DNA of 64,000 bases, taken from the NCBI GenBank assembly GCA_026702615.1, contig JAPPBY010000036.1, forward strand, positions 44,638 through 108,637, in the 5' to 3' direction. Under the pieces are notes generated by a model that did no database searches, had not been told where the DNA came from, and saw nothing but the letters and a program-made list of their open reading frames with translations. Position 1 is the stretch's first letter; every line of letters starts with the position of its first letter. Source of the DNA: Chloroflexota bacterium (GTDB taxonomy: Bacteria > Chloroflexota > Dehalococcoidia > Tepidiformales > Tepidiformaceae). Positions 16,394 through 23,609 of the stretch are shown here, in pieces. The position numbers and the translations under genes are program-made.

Positions 16394-17119
16394 ATGGCTC
16401 CGAGCGCACGCACGATCGTGGTCCGGAATCTGGGGCTCACCCGGTACGGGGACGTCCACCGCCTGCAGCAGGAGCTGCAAGCCGAGCGCATCCGCGGGGA
16501 GGGCGTCGACACGCTGCTCCTGACGGAGCACCAGCCCGTGTTCACGCTGGGCCGCAACCATCCCGAGCCGAACCTGCGGGCCACGGAGGCGATGGTGCGG
16601 GCGGCGGGGATCGAGGTGGCGCAGACGGAGCGCGGCGGCGACATCACCTACCACGGACCGGGACAGCTCGTGGCGTACGGCATCATCGACCTGCAGGCGT
16701 GGGGGGTGCGGGTGGTCGACTACGTGTCGGCGCTGGAGGACACGATGTTCGGGGTGCTGGGGGAGTGGGGCATCGAGGGGCGGCGGCACGAGTGCGCGCG
16801 GGGGGCCTGGGTGGGGGAACGGAAGGTCGGATCGGTGGGACTGCACGTGCGGCGGTTCGTCTCGATGCACGGTGCGGCGCTGAACGTGTCCCCGAACATG
16901 GCGCACATCGCGCTGATGAACCCCTGCGGGCTGGAGGACACGGAGATGACGAGCCTGTCGGCGGAAGTCGGGCGGCCGGTGGCGGTGACGGAGGTGGCGG
17001 AGGCGTTCGTGCGGGAGTTCGCGCGGGTACTCGAGTGCGAGGTGAGGGAGGGTGTTGGTGTGGCAGTGAAGTCCGGGGCAGACTCCTGGGATGCGAAGAC
17101 GCCATCAGCGAACGCTTGA
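16394..17119 (+). CDS. lipB: Octanoyl-ACP:protein octanoyltransferase
   Basis: Moves octanoyl groups from ACP to lipoyl domains, the first step of lipoate synthesis. 241 residues. The signature RGGDITYHGPGQ is at 80-91, the catalytic lysine K144 in GERKVGSVGLH, and the acyl-thioester cysteine C178 in LMNPCGLED. The 3' end overlaps the hicA start by 29 nt. LipA is not visible in this window. Confidence 0.95.
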   Translation: MAPSARTIVVRNLGLTRYGDVHRLQQELQAERIRGEGVDTLLLTEHQPVFTLGRNHPEPNLRATEAMVRAAGIEVAQTERGGDITYHGPGQLVAYGIIDLQAWGVRVVDYVSALEDTMFGVLGEWGIEGRRHECARGAWVGERKVGSVGLHVRRFVSMHGAALNVSPNMAHIALMNPCGLEDTEMTSLSAEVGRPVAVTEVAEAFVREFARVLECEVREGVGVAVKSGADSWDAKTPSANA

Positions 17120-17342
17120 GCGCATGCGGGCAACGCCCACACCAGTGGACATCAGGTGGGCGGACATCGAATCGCTGTTGAAAGCGCTGGGCGTGAGTCT
17201 CATCGAGCGGGCAGGCTCTCGTGTACAGTTGAGGAAGGGATCTCACGCTGTCGTGGTACACAGACCTCATCCCCGGCCGGAGGCCAGCCGCCACACCGTC
17301 CGCGACATTGCCAAGTTCATCGATCAGGTGGGGGAGATGTGA
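17091..17342 (+). CDS. hicA: HicA-family toxin
   Basis: Small double-stranded-RNA-binding-fold mRNA interferase of a type II toxin-antitoxin pair. 83 residues, beginning MRRRHQRTLERM, a start often seen in this subtype, then DIRWADIESLLKALGVS, and the basic GSRVQLRKGSHAVVVHRPHP with the catalytic-type His. It overlaps the end of lipB by 29 nt, and its TGA overlaps the hicB ATG by 1 nt (TGATG), so the two are translationally coupled. Confidence 0.82.
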   Translation: MRRRHQRTLERMRATPTPVDIRWADIESLLKALGVSLIERAGSRVQLRKGSHAVVVHRPHPRPEASRHTVRDIAKFIDQVGEM

Positions 17343-17587
17343 TGCTGGAGCACAAGGGGTACATCGGTGAAGTGGTATACGACGATGAGGCCGGGGTTCT
17401 CCATGCCAGGGTCATCAACAGCGGTCCCTACCCCGTTGCTAATGCGGAGGCGACGGACGTAGAGGGCATCCGGCGTGAATTCCGCCTGTCCATCGATGTG
17501 TATCTGGAGGGCTGTGCGGAACTTGGCATAGAGCCTATCCAGCCCTCGCCCATGCCAGCGCAGATGAGCGCTGGTCGAGGCGGTTAG
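17342..17587 (+). CDS. hicB: HicB-family antitoxin
   Basis: Partner of the preceding toxin: 81 residues starting MLEHKGYIGEVVYDDEAGVLHARVINS, the partially degraded RNase H-like fold of HicB, followed by the C-terminal helix FRLSIDVYLEGCAELG. Toxin-then-antitoxin order with a 1-nt overlap is the normal hicAB arrangement. A DNA-binding C-terminal domain is not obvious. Confidence 0.8.
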   Translation: MLEHKGYIGEVVYDDEAGVLHARVINSGPYPVANAEATDVEGIRREFRLSIDVYLEGCAELGIEPIQPSPMPAQMSAGRGG

Positions 17588-17626
17588 CGCATCCGGGGAA
17601 GCCGCCCACGATGCGAGCAGCGCCGC

Positions 17627-17851
17627 CTAGAGAGCGCGATGGGCGCTTGGGTCGCGGGCCTCTTCGACCAGGAAGTCGAGGGTACCGGCCTCTGAGTCGG
17701 CTTCGAGGCGGCTGTCCCAGCGTTCCCAGTCCAGGTCGCTGATCCACTTGCGCAGCTGGACGTAGTCGGCCTCGGGGAGGACGAGAATGGCTTGCTGGAT
17801 TTCGGCGATGGTCGACAAGAGGTCGCCTCCGGTCCGTTCCCGCTCCGTCAA
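17627..17851 (-). CDS. Small antitoxin-like protein, no toxin partner
   Basis: A 74-residue acidic protein (TIAEIQQAILVLPEADYVQLRKWI, then DWERWDSRLEADSEAGTLDFLVEEA) of a type commonly found immediately upstream of RelE/ParE-like toxins. Here no toxin frame follows on the minus strand: the next 40 bp lead to the convergent hicB end. It may be an orphan or remnant of a toxin-antitoxin pair. Family recognition is from pattern only. Confidence 0.6.
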   Translation of the reverse strand: MTERERTGGDLLSTIAEIQQAILVLPEADYVQLRKWISDLDWERWDSRLEADSEAGTLDFLVEEARDPSAHRAL

Positions 17852-17878
17852 GGATAGCGGGTCATGGGTGGCAAGGGG

Positions 17879-18082
17879 CTAGCGCGGCCGGGTGACGGAA
17901 TCGAGGAGGCGGCGGGTGGCCTCGGCCACCTGTTCGATGGCCTCCTCGAACGCTTCCTCGTTGCGGCGCGAAGGCGCGCGGAAGCCGCTCACCTTGCGCA
18001 CGTACTGGAGGGATGCCTCACGAATGGCGTCGTCGGGGGCAATGCCCTCGGGGCCGCGCAGCCGCTTGATGCTGCGGCACAT
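17879..18082 (-). CDS. DUF2277 family protein
   Basis: A 67-residue protein starting MCRSIKRLRGPEGIAPDDAI with the conserved ALQYVRK-x-SGFRAPS block (here SLQYVRKVSGFRAPSRRNEEAF), which defines DUF2277. Function unknown. The ATG at 18082 is fixed by the invariant MCRSIK N-terminus. It is 2 bp downstream of the membrane protein gene, so probably co-transcribed. Confidence 0.85.
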   Translation of the reverse strand: MCRSIKRLRGPEGIAPDDAIREASLQYVRKVSGFRAPSRRNEEAFEEAIEQVAEATRRLLDSVTRPR

Positions 18083-18084
18083 AG

Positions 18085-18582
18085 CTAGAGCTCGGGAGCA
18101 GGCGGCTTGCTGGGCCGGCGCGCCTCGACCCAGGCCATGCCGGCGGCGAGGGCGGCAATGCTGAAGCCGAGCAGCACGCCGATGGTGATCGAGAAGCTGT
18201 CGCGGAGTCCGTCGGGGCCGGTGGTGAGAGCAGCTCGCCAGAGGTCGAACCCGGTGAGGGCGACAGCGAAGAAGAGCAGGGTCCCGCCTGTCGAAGCCGC
18301 CATCCAGGCGCGGCGCAGGACGAGGTAGGCAAGGGAGATGCCGCCGAGCGCGTAGAGGGGGATGGTGACAGGCACGACCCAATCGCGGACCTCGGTCCAG
18401 CTGGCGCGGGCCTGGAAGGCGAGCGCCACGAAGGCGGCGGTGAACGCCGCGGCGACGGCGATGTGCAGGAGCAGCCGCACGTAGTCCCGGCGGTCGGCGG
18501 GTGGGCCGGGGCGGGTGTCGCGGTCGTGGACGACCTCGCTCTTGTCGGGTTCGACGGGGGCGGCGGCGGTGAAGTCAGCCAT
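18085..18582 (-). CDS. Four-helix membrane protein of unknown function
   Basis: A 165-residue protein with four predicted membrane segments: about 38-57 (LLLHIAVAAAFTAAFVALAF), 67-87 (WVVPVTIPLYALGGISLAYL), 95-112 and 130-150 (GVLLGFSIAALAAGMAWVEA). The N-terminal 30 residues are polar. No family recognised. Likely in one transcript with the DUF2277 gene. Confidence 0.65.
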   Translation of the reverse strand: MADFTAAAPVEPDKSEVVHDRDTRPGPPADRRDYVRLLLHIAVAAAFTAAFVALAFQARASWTEVRDWVVPVTIPLYALGGISLAYLVLRRAWMAASTGGTLLFFAVALTGFDLWRAALTTGPDGLRDSFSITIGVLLGFSIAALAAGMAWVEARRPSKPPAPEL

Positions 18583-18629
18583 CGCCCGCGATCATGGAGG
18601 GCGGGGGGCGGGGGGGCAAGCGCGGGACG

Positions 18630-19859
18630 TTAGAACTCGTCGATGCACCAGGGGGCGGTGTGCCAGCGGAGAAGCGCATCGGCGAGGCGCAGGGCGTCGG
18701 GAGAACCTTCGACCCGGCCGGCGCGGGCGAGGACGGAGGGCGAAACATCGCCGAGGTAGATGGCTCCGAGAGCGTCAGCGCCTATGGTGACGTCGGGTGA
18801 TGCGTCGGTGGGGCGGCAGGAGGCCCTGCCGTTCTCGACGGTGAGCTCGAAACGGCCCGCGGCCCAGGGGCCGAAGGCGTCGGTCACGTCGAGGACGAGG
18901 CGGGCATCGGTGAGGTAGGCGCGGCCTTCGAGAGCGCGGGGCACGTCGAGGATGCGCACCCAGAGGGTATCGCGAGGGATGCGGCGGAGATGGCGGGGGT
19001 CGGCCAGCATCCAGAAGAGGGGATCGTCGGGCGGGCGGTTATCGGCCTGGATCGTGCCGATGAGGTCGACGCCGAAGAGGTAGCGCCAGAGCGCGGTCTC
19101 GGCAACGGGGTTCAGCGCCACCAACTCGTGCAGGCGGAGGGTTCCGCGGGGGACGCCCTCGGGCCAGTCGGCCTTGGTCGTGTAGATGGCGTAGCCCTCC
19201 GGACCTTCGGAACCGCCGTACTCGACGTACAGGCGCTTCGTGAAACCGTCCTCGGGTTTCTCCGTGCTGGGAATGACGAAGCCGCGCCAGAGGTACGGGA
19301 ACCGCGTCATCATGCCGGGCCGCGACTCGCGCAGGCGGTCGTGGATCGCCGGCCAGCGCTCGAGGGCGGCATCGGGGGCGACGAAGCGGACCTCGCCCGG
19401 AGCCTCCGGGGCGTCGGAACGAAACTCCGTGTGGCGCCGGTCGATGCTGACGCGGTCGGACTGCGCCGCCATGCCGTAGCCGAAGCGGCCGTAGATCACG
19501 CTCTCCGAGGCCCAGAGGGCGGCGAGCGGTTCGCCGCGCCCGTGAACGTCGTCGAGCTGGCGGCGCATGAGCTCGGTGAGGACGCCGCGGCGTCGGTGCG
19601 TCGAGGACACCGTGACCGCCGTGATCCCGGCGGTGGGCAGGTCGCCCCCGGGAACGCTCATGAAGAAGGGGATGGAATGCGTCTTGCCCACCATCTCGTC
19701 GCCGTCGAAGGCGGCGATGCCGCGGTCGAAGTCGAAGTGCGGGCGGATGGGTTCGGCCCAGGCACGAGCGCCCTCGGGATCCTCGAGGAAGCCGCGGGCA
19801 TTGCCGGCTATCCACTCGTCCCAGTCGTCCTCGGTCAGCACGCGGTAGGTGATGGCCAT
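18630..19859 (-). CDS. Eis-type GNAT N-acetyltransferase
   Basis: 409 residues, the length of the Eis family (two tandem GNAT folds plus a sterol-carrier-like C-terminal domain). Acetyl-CoA site: GITAVTVSSTHRRRGVLTELM (the R/Q-x-x-G-x-A/G signature); ASESVIYGRFGYGMA is the typical Eis block. The protein ends in a C-terminal Phe (CIDEF), as expected for Eis, where the terminal carboxylate acts in catalysis. Known Eis enzymes acetylate amines of aminoglycosides or peptides; the native substrate here is unknown. CATAGT lies 6 nt before the ATG. Confidence 0.82.
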   Translation of the reverse strand: MAITYRVLTEDDWDEWIAGNARGFLEDPEGARAWAEPIRPHFDFDRGIAAFDGDEMVGKTHSIPFFMSVPGGDLPTAGITAVTVSSTHRRRGVLTELMRRQLDDVHGRGEPLAALWASESVIYGRFGYGMAAQSDRVSIDRRHTEFRSDAPEAPGEVRFVAPDAALERWPAIHDRLRESRPGMMTRFPYLWRGFVIPSTEKPEDGFTKRLYVEYGGSEGPEGYAIYTTKADWPEGVPRGTLRLHELVALNPVAETALWRYLFGVDLIGTIQADNRPPDDPLFWMLADPRHLRRIPRDTLWVRILDVPRALEGRAYLTDARLVLDVTDAFGPWAAGRFELTVENGRASCRPTDASPDVTIGADALGAIYLGDVSPSVLARAGRVEGSPDALRLADALLRWHTAPWCIDEF

Positions 19860-19916
19860 CGATCGACTATGGGCGGCGCGGTCGTAACGGGCCAGACGAG
19901 GGGTGGGGACAGCCGG

Positions 19917-19922
19917 TAGGCT
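19917..19922 (+). promoter_or_regulatory. Leaderless -10 box for the crotonase-like gene
   Basis: TAGGCT, 6 nt before the ATG at 19929 (abutting the alternative GTG start at 19923). Used here to prefer the ATG. Confidence 0.35.
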
Positions 19923-19928
19923 GTGAGC

Positions 19929-20576
19929 ATGGGCGCGATCGGCACGCTGACGCTATCGGGAAGCGTCTCCACGGATGCGGTGGTGGAGGCGCTGGCGGGG
20001 TACGTGGAGGGGAACGCGCGGGTTGCGGTGGTGGAGGCGGAGGCCGACGCGGACCTGGGGGCGTGGCCAGGGGAGCGGGTGCGCTGGCTCTGGCGCGACT
20101 ACCCGCTGCCGGTGGTGTTCGCGTTCGAGGGGCGGCTGGAGGGGGCGGCGGCGGCGTTCGCGCTGGGGTGCGACATTCGGGTGTGTGGAGAAGGGGCGGC
20201 GCTGGAACTGGACGGGGCGACCATGGACAGCCTGACGGCGGAGCGAGCTCGGACATTGCTGGGACTGGCGGCGGAGGATGCCATCCCGGCGAGGCTCTCG
20301 GCGGGGGAGGCGCTGGAGGCGGGGCTGGTGTCGCGGGTTGGGCCGGCGGGGAGCGCGGGAGAGGTGGCGCGAGGGGCGGCGGAGGCGGTGGCGGCGCGGG
20401 GTCCGATCGCGACGCGGCTGGCGAAGGAAGCGGTCTGGCGGGGGCTGGATCAGCCGCTCGAACAGGCCCTGAGATTCGAAACCGATTTGACCTTGCTCCT
20501 GCAAGCGACCAAAGATCGGGCTGAAGGCGTGCGGGCGTTCCTCGAAAAGCGCCCGCCGGACTTCACTGGGGAATAA
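19929..20576 (+). CDS. Divergent crotonase-fold protein
   Basis: 215 residues resembling enoyl-CoA hydratase/isomerase. The segment PVVFAFEGRLEGAAAAFALGCDIRVCGEGAAL matches the oxyanion-hole region, and GPIATRLAKEAVWRG is the typical C-terminal helix. The N-terminal half is short and lacks the usual acyl-CoA-binding A-G-A-D stretch, and the catalytic Glu positions are not conserved. It may bind acyl-CoA without hydratase activity. Followed 3 bp later by two small paralogous genes, probably one transcript. Confidence 0.65.
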   Translation: MGAIGTLTLSGSVSTDAVVEALAGYVEGNARVAVVEAEADADLGAWPGERVRWLWRDYPLPVVFAFEGRLEGAAAAFALGCDIRVCGEGAALELDGATMDSLTAERARTLLGLAAEDAIPARLSAGEALEAGLVSRVGPAGSAGEVARGAAEAVAARGPIATRLAKEAVWRGLDQPLEQALRFETDLTLLLQATKDRAEGVRAFLEKRPPDFTGE

Positions 20577-20579
20577 CGA

Positions 20580-20831
20580 ATGATCGTTTTGCTTGAAGAA
20601 CAGGAGTCGTGGTCGCTGATGATGCTTGTCAGCGCCGTCGCGATCGACAATGCTGACATCTCCTTCGAGGGGAAAGAGGCGATCCGGCGCTGGCGTTCGG
20701 ATCACCAGGAGGGTTCACCCGAGCTGGATGCGCTGACAGAGGCTTTGAACGGGCGGCTGAACGCCGCCATCGACGAGAAGCTGATGAGGCGCGTCAAGAG
20801 CAAGGGCCGCTACGAGACGGTGAGGAGATAG
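20580..20831 (+). CDS. Small protein of unknown function, paralogue of the next gene
   Basis: 83 residues, helical and charged (AIRRWRSDHQEGSPELDALTEAL). The block [A/M]-[I/L]-[R/K]-R-W-R-S, then ELD-x-L, then a basic C-terminus, recurs in the following gene, so the two are paralogues. ATG at 20580 is 3 nt after the crotonase-like stop. No family recognised; no signal peptide or helix-turn-helix is obvious. Confidence 0.6.
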   Translation: MIVLLEEQESWSLMMLVSAVAIDNADISFEGKEAIRRWRSDHQEGSPELDALTEALNGRLNAAIDEKLMRRVKSKGRYETVRR

Positions 20832-20833
20832 CC

Positions 20834-21079
20834 ATGGTTCAGGTGAACTACAGCGACGACGAGATCAACGAGATGCTGGTAGAGCTCGTGAACCGTATGG
20901 CGAGTGAGGCGGAGCTGAGCGCGAAGGACCGGGCGATGCTGAAGCGCTGGCGCTCCTCGGAGATGAAGCTCGGCAGCGACGAGCTGGACGACCTCGTGCG
21001 GAAGGCGAACGAAGACCTCGCCAAGAACCTCTCGATGCGCGAGAAGAGCGCCATCCGGAGGCCGGACTGGCGCCAGTAG
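20834..21079 (+). CDS. Small protein of unknown function, paralogue of the previous gene
   Basis: 81 residues (DDEINEMLVELVNRMASEAELSAKDRAMLKRWRSSEMK), with the same RWRS and SDELDDL core as its neighbour 3 nt upstream. Predicted all-helical, strongly charged. Function unknown. A strong hairpin terminator follows at 21114, closing the three-gene unit. Confidence 0.6.
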   Translation: MVQVNYSDDEINEMLVELVNRMASEAELSAKDRAMLKRWRSSEMKLGSDELDDLVRKANEDLAKNLSMREKSAIRRPDWRQ

Positions 21080-21113
21080 GCGCCGACTCCGGCTGCCCCC
21101 CGGACAACACAAC

Positions 21114-21143
21114 GCGCCGGCCTCCAGGGCCGGCGCTTCTGTT
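21114..21143 (+). terminator. Rho-independent terminator
   Basis: GCGCCGGCC (21114-21122), loop TCCAG, GGCCGGCGC (21128-21136): a perfect 9-bp stem followed by TTCTGTTT. It closes the crotonase-like/small-paralogue unit. Confidence 0.75.
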
Positions 21144-21171
21144 TCCTCCGCGCTCGGGGTTGCGGTCGCCG

Positions 21172-21177
21172 TAAACT
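21172..21177 (+). promoter_or_regulatory. Leaderless -10 box for the enoyl-CoA hydratase gene
   Basis: TAAACT followed by 6 nt (GGCTTC) and the ATG at 21184; it follows the terminator directly, so this gene has its own promoter. Confidence 0.5.
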
Positions 21178-21183
21178 GGCTTC

Positions 21184-21816
21184 ATGGCCGAGCCGGTGCT
21201 GTTCGACATCGACGACCGGGGCGTCGCGACGATCACGCTGAACCGCCCCGAGCGGCTGAACGCGATCAACATGGCCATGCGAGACCTGCTCTGGGAGTAC
21301 CTGCAGGCGTGCCGCGACCATCCGGACGTGCGCGCGGTGTGCTTCCGTGGCGAGGGCCGTTCCTTCAGCGCGGGGGCGGACATCTCGGAGTTCGGGACAG
21401 CGCCCAGCCTGTGGGAATCGCGCCGAGCGCGGCACGAGCGGGACGTATGGGGGCTGCTGCTCTCGTTGCCGGTGCCGCTGGTGGCGCGGCTGCACGGCTA
21501 CTGCTTCGGGGCAGGACTGGAGCTGCCGCTCTGCTGCGACGTGCGGGTGGCATCCGAAGACGGGCGCTTTGCCCTGCCGGAGGTGACGCTGGGGTACATC
21601 CCGAGTGCGGGCGGCACGCAGACCCTGCCTCGCACCATCCCCCCGGGCGCGGCGGCCGACCTGATCCTGACGGGCGAGCCCGTGGGCACGGAGGAGGCGC
21701 TGCGGTGGGGGCTGATCACGCGTGCCGTGCCCGAAGCGGAACTGGACGCGGCGGTGGAGGAGGAGGTGGGGCGGCTGCTGGCGGGGCCGTTCGAGCCGGG
21801 GCGGCCGCGGATCTAG
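21184..21816 (+). CDS. Enoyl-CoA hydratase/isomerase family protein
   Basis: Crotonase superfamily, 210 residues, shorter than the usual 255 because the C-terminal helical region is missing. Acyl-CoA-binding SFSAGADISEF, oxyanion-hole segment YCFGAGLELPLCCDVRVASED and LPEVTLGYIPSAGGTQTLPR are all present. Likely hydrates enoyl-CoA in fatty or aromatic acid degradation. The lost C-terminus may alter oligomerisation; a run of 7-bp repeats starts directly after the stop, so the truncation could reflect local rearrangement. Confidence 0.8.
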   Translation: MAEPVLFDIDDRGVATITLNRPERLNAINMAMRDLLWEYLQACRDHPDVRAVCFRGEGRSFSAGADISEFGTAPSLWESRRARHERDVWGLLLSLPVPLVARLHGYCFGAGLELPLCCDVRVASEDGRFALPEVTLGYIPSAGGTQTLPRTIPPGAAADLILTGEPVGTEEALRWGLITRAVPEAELDAAVEEEVGRLLAGPFEPGRPRI

Positions 21817-21823
21817 TGGTTGG

Positions 21824-21879
21824 TGGTCGGTGGTCGGTGGTCGGTGGTCGGTGGTCGGTGGTCGGTGGTCGGTGGTCGG
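21824..21879. repeat. Tandem 7-bp repeat, eight perfect TGGTCGG units
   Basis: Eight consecutive perfect copies of TGGTCGG, beginning 8 bp after the enoyl-CoA hydratase stop. The next 60 bp hold further short near-repeats (CCACTAGCCACCAGTCACTACG, split as ACTAGCCACCAGTC and related). A slippage-prone microsatellite in an otherwise complex sequence. Confidence 0.9.
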
Positions 21880-22034
21880 TGAGGGGTAGCGGGTTAGGGT
21901 CTCCGGCGCCACGACCCACTAGCCACCAGTCACTACGCACCAGTCACTCTCGTCGCCGATTCGCGCGCGAAACGGGGCGCCGGTAGAATCCCGTTCCGCC
22001 GCGAACACGCGCAAACCCGCTCCTGGGAGGGAGC

Positions 22035-23609
22035 ATGAACACGATCGAATTCCTTCAGATCTCCGCCGCCGTCGTGCCCGACCGGGAGGCCGTGGTGGAG
22101 GTGGGTGGGGCCGGCCGCCGTCTCACCTACGCCGCGATGCAGGAGCAGGTGACGCGACTGGCGAACGCCATCCGTGGCCTGGGCGTGGAGCAGGGCGAAA
22201 AGGTCAGCATCATGGCCCAGAACAGCACGGACTTCGTGCTGACGTACTACGCCTGCGCCATGCTGGGCGTGACCCTCGTTCCCCTGAACTACCGCTCGAA
22301 GGACGAAGAGCTGACGTACATGCTCAACGTAAGCCAGGCAGCCGTGCTGTTCGTTTCGGAGCGCTATCGCGACCTGGTGGCCCGCATCCGGCCCACGCTC
22401 GAGCACACGAAGACGTTCGTGAGCTACGACGGGCCCGCCGAGGGGTACCTCGACTTCGCCGACCTGGTGGCCGGGGCGGAGGCGGAGGACATCTGGGTGG
22501 AGGTCGACGACGAGCAGCCCACGGTGCTCATCTTCACGAGCGGCACGACGGCGCTCCCCAAGGGCGTGATGGTCACCTACCTAGACATGACCGCCTACGT
22601 GACGAACACGATGAACCCGGCGGACCCGGACATCCACGAGAAGACGCTGGTCTCGGTGCCGTTCTTCCACATCGCGGGGGCGACGGCGATGCTCTCGTCG
22701 ATCTGGGGCGGGCGCACGATGCTGGTGCTGCCGCAGTTCACGCCAGAGGGCTGGATGACGGCGGTCGGCGGCGAGGGGGCAACCCACTCGATGGTCGTGC
22801 CCACGATGCTGAAACGCCTGATGGACCACGACGACCTGGAGCAGACGGACCTCTCCACGCTGCAGCTCATCACCTACGGGGCGGCGCCGATGCCGTACGA
22901 GGTGGTGCGGCGGGCCTGCGACGTCTTCCCGCCGCAGGGCGTCGGCCTGATGAACGCCTACGGGCAGACGGAGTCGACCTCGACGCTGACGTACCTCGGT
23001 CCGGACGACCACGACCTGAGCGTCGACACGGACGTGCGGGAGGCGCGCCTGCGATCGGTGGGCAAGCCGATGGACGACGTCGAGATCGGCATCATGGACG
23101 ACCGCAACAACCTCCTGACGACGGGTGAGGAGGGCGAGATTTGCGTCCGCTCGGACCGCGTGATGAAGGGCTACTACGAGCAGGAGGACGCGACCAGCAC
23201 GGCGATCATCGACGGCTGGCTGCACACCGGCGACGTGGGCCGCGTGGATGACGGCGGCTACCTGTTCATCACGGGCCGGAAGAAGGACCTCATCATCCGC
23301 GCCGGCGAGAACATCTCATCGGGCGAGGTGGAGAACTGCCTCGAGGACCACGAAGGCATCGACGAAGCGGCCGTGATCGGCGTCCCGGACGTGGACTGGG
23401 GCGAGGTCGTGAAGGCGGTGCTCGTGCCGAAACCGGGGGCGACGCTCACGCCGGAGGAAGTGAACGCCTACTGCAAGAGCCGCATCGCCTCATTCAAGGC
23501 GCCCCAGTACATCGCGGTGGTGGATGAACTGCCGCGGAACGCCATGGGCAAGGTGTTGAAGACCGACCTCCGCAAGCTGTACGGCACGCCGACGAACGAC
23601 AACGTATGA
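22035..23609 (+). CDS. Acyl-CoA synthetase (AMP-forming)
   Basis: Adenylate-forming ligase that activates a carboxylic acid to its CoA ester. 524 residues. The AMP-binding P-loop reads [12 protein letters not shown] (the usual Gly after TSGTT is Ala), the A5 block is NAYGQTEST, and the hinge/A8 region is [24 protein letters not shown]. The catalytic lysine lies in [25 protein letters not shown] precedes the ATG. The 4-nt overlap (ATGA) with the Fe-S oxidoreductase gene implies coupled expression for acid degradation. Substrate not predictable, probably fatty or aromatic acid. Confidence 0.9.
   Translation: MNTIEFLQISAAVVPDREAVVEVGGAGRRLTYAAMQEQVTRLANAIRGLGVEQGEKVSIMAQNSTDFVLTYYACAMLGVTLVPLNYRSKDEELTYMLNVSQAAVLFVSERYRDLVARIRPTLEHTKTFVSYDGPAEGYLDFADLVAGAEAEDIWVEVDDEQPTVLIFTSGTTALPKGVMVTYLDMTAYVTNTMNPADPDIHEKTLVSVPFFHIAGATAMLSSIWGGRTMLVLPQFTPEGWMTAVGGEGATHSMVVPTMLKRLMDHDDLEQTDLSTLQLITYGAAPMPYEVVRRACDVFPPQGVGLMNAYGQTESTSTLTYLGPDDHDLSVDTDVREARLRSVGKPMDDVEIGIMDDRNNLLTTGEEGEICVRSDRVMKGYYEQEDATSTAIIDGWLHTGDVGRVDDGGYLFITGRKKDLIIRAGENISSGEVENCLEDHEGIDEAAVIGVPDVDWGEVVKAVLVPKPGATLTPEEVNAYCKSRIASFKAPQYIAVVDELPRNAMGKVLKTDLRKLYGTPTNDNV

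Noticed and set aside
19929..20576. Functional enoyl-CoA hydratase
   Set aside because: Short N-terminal half, no A-G-x-D stretch and no catalytic Glu pair; called only as a divergent crotonase fold.
21824..21879. CRISPR array
   Set aside because: Units are 7 bp with no spacers; a plain microsatellite.
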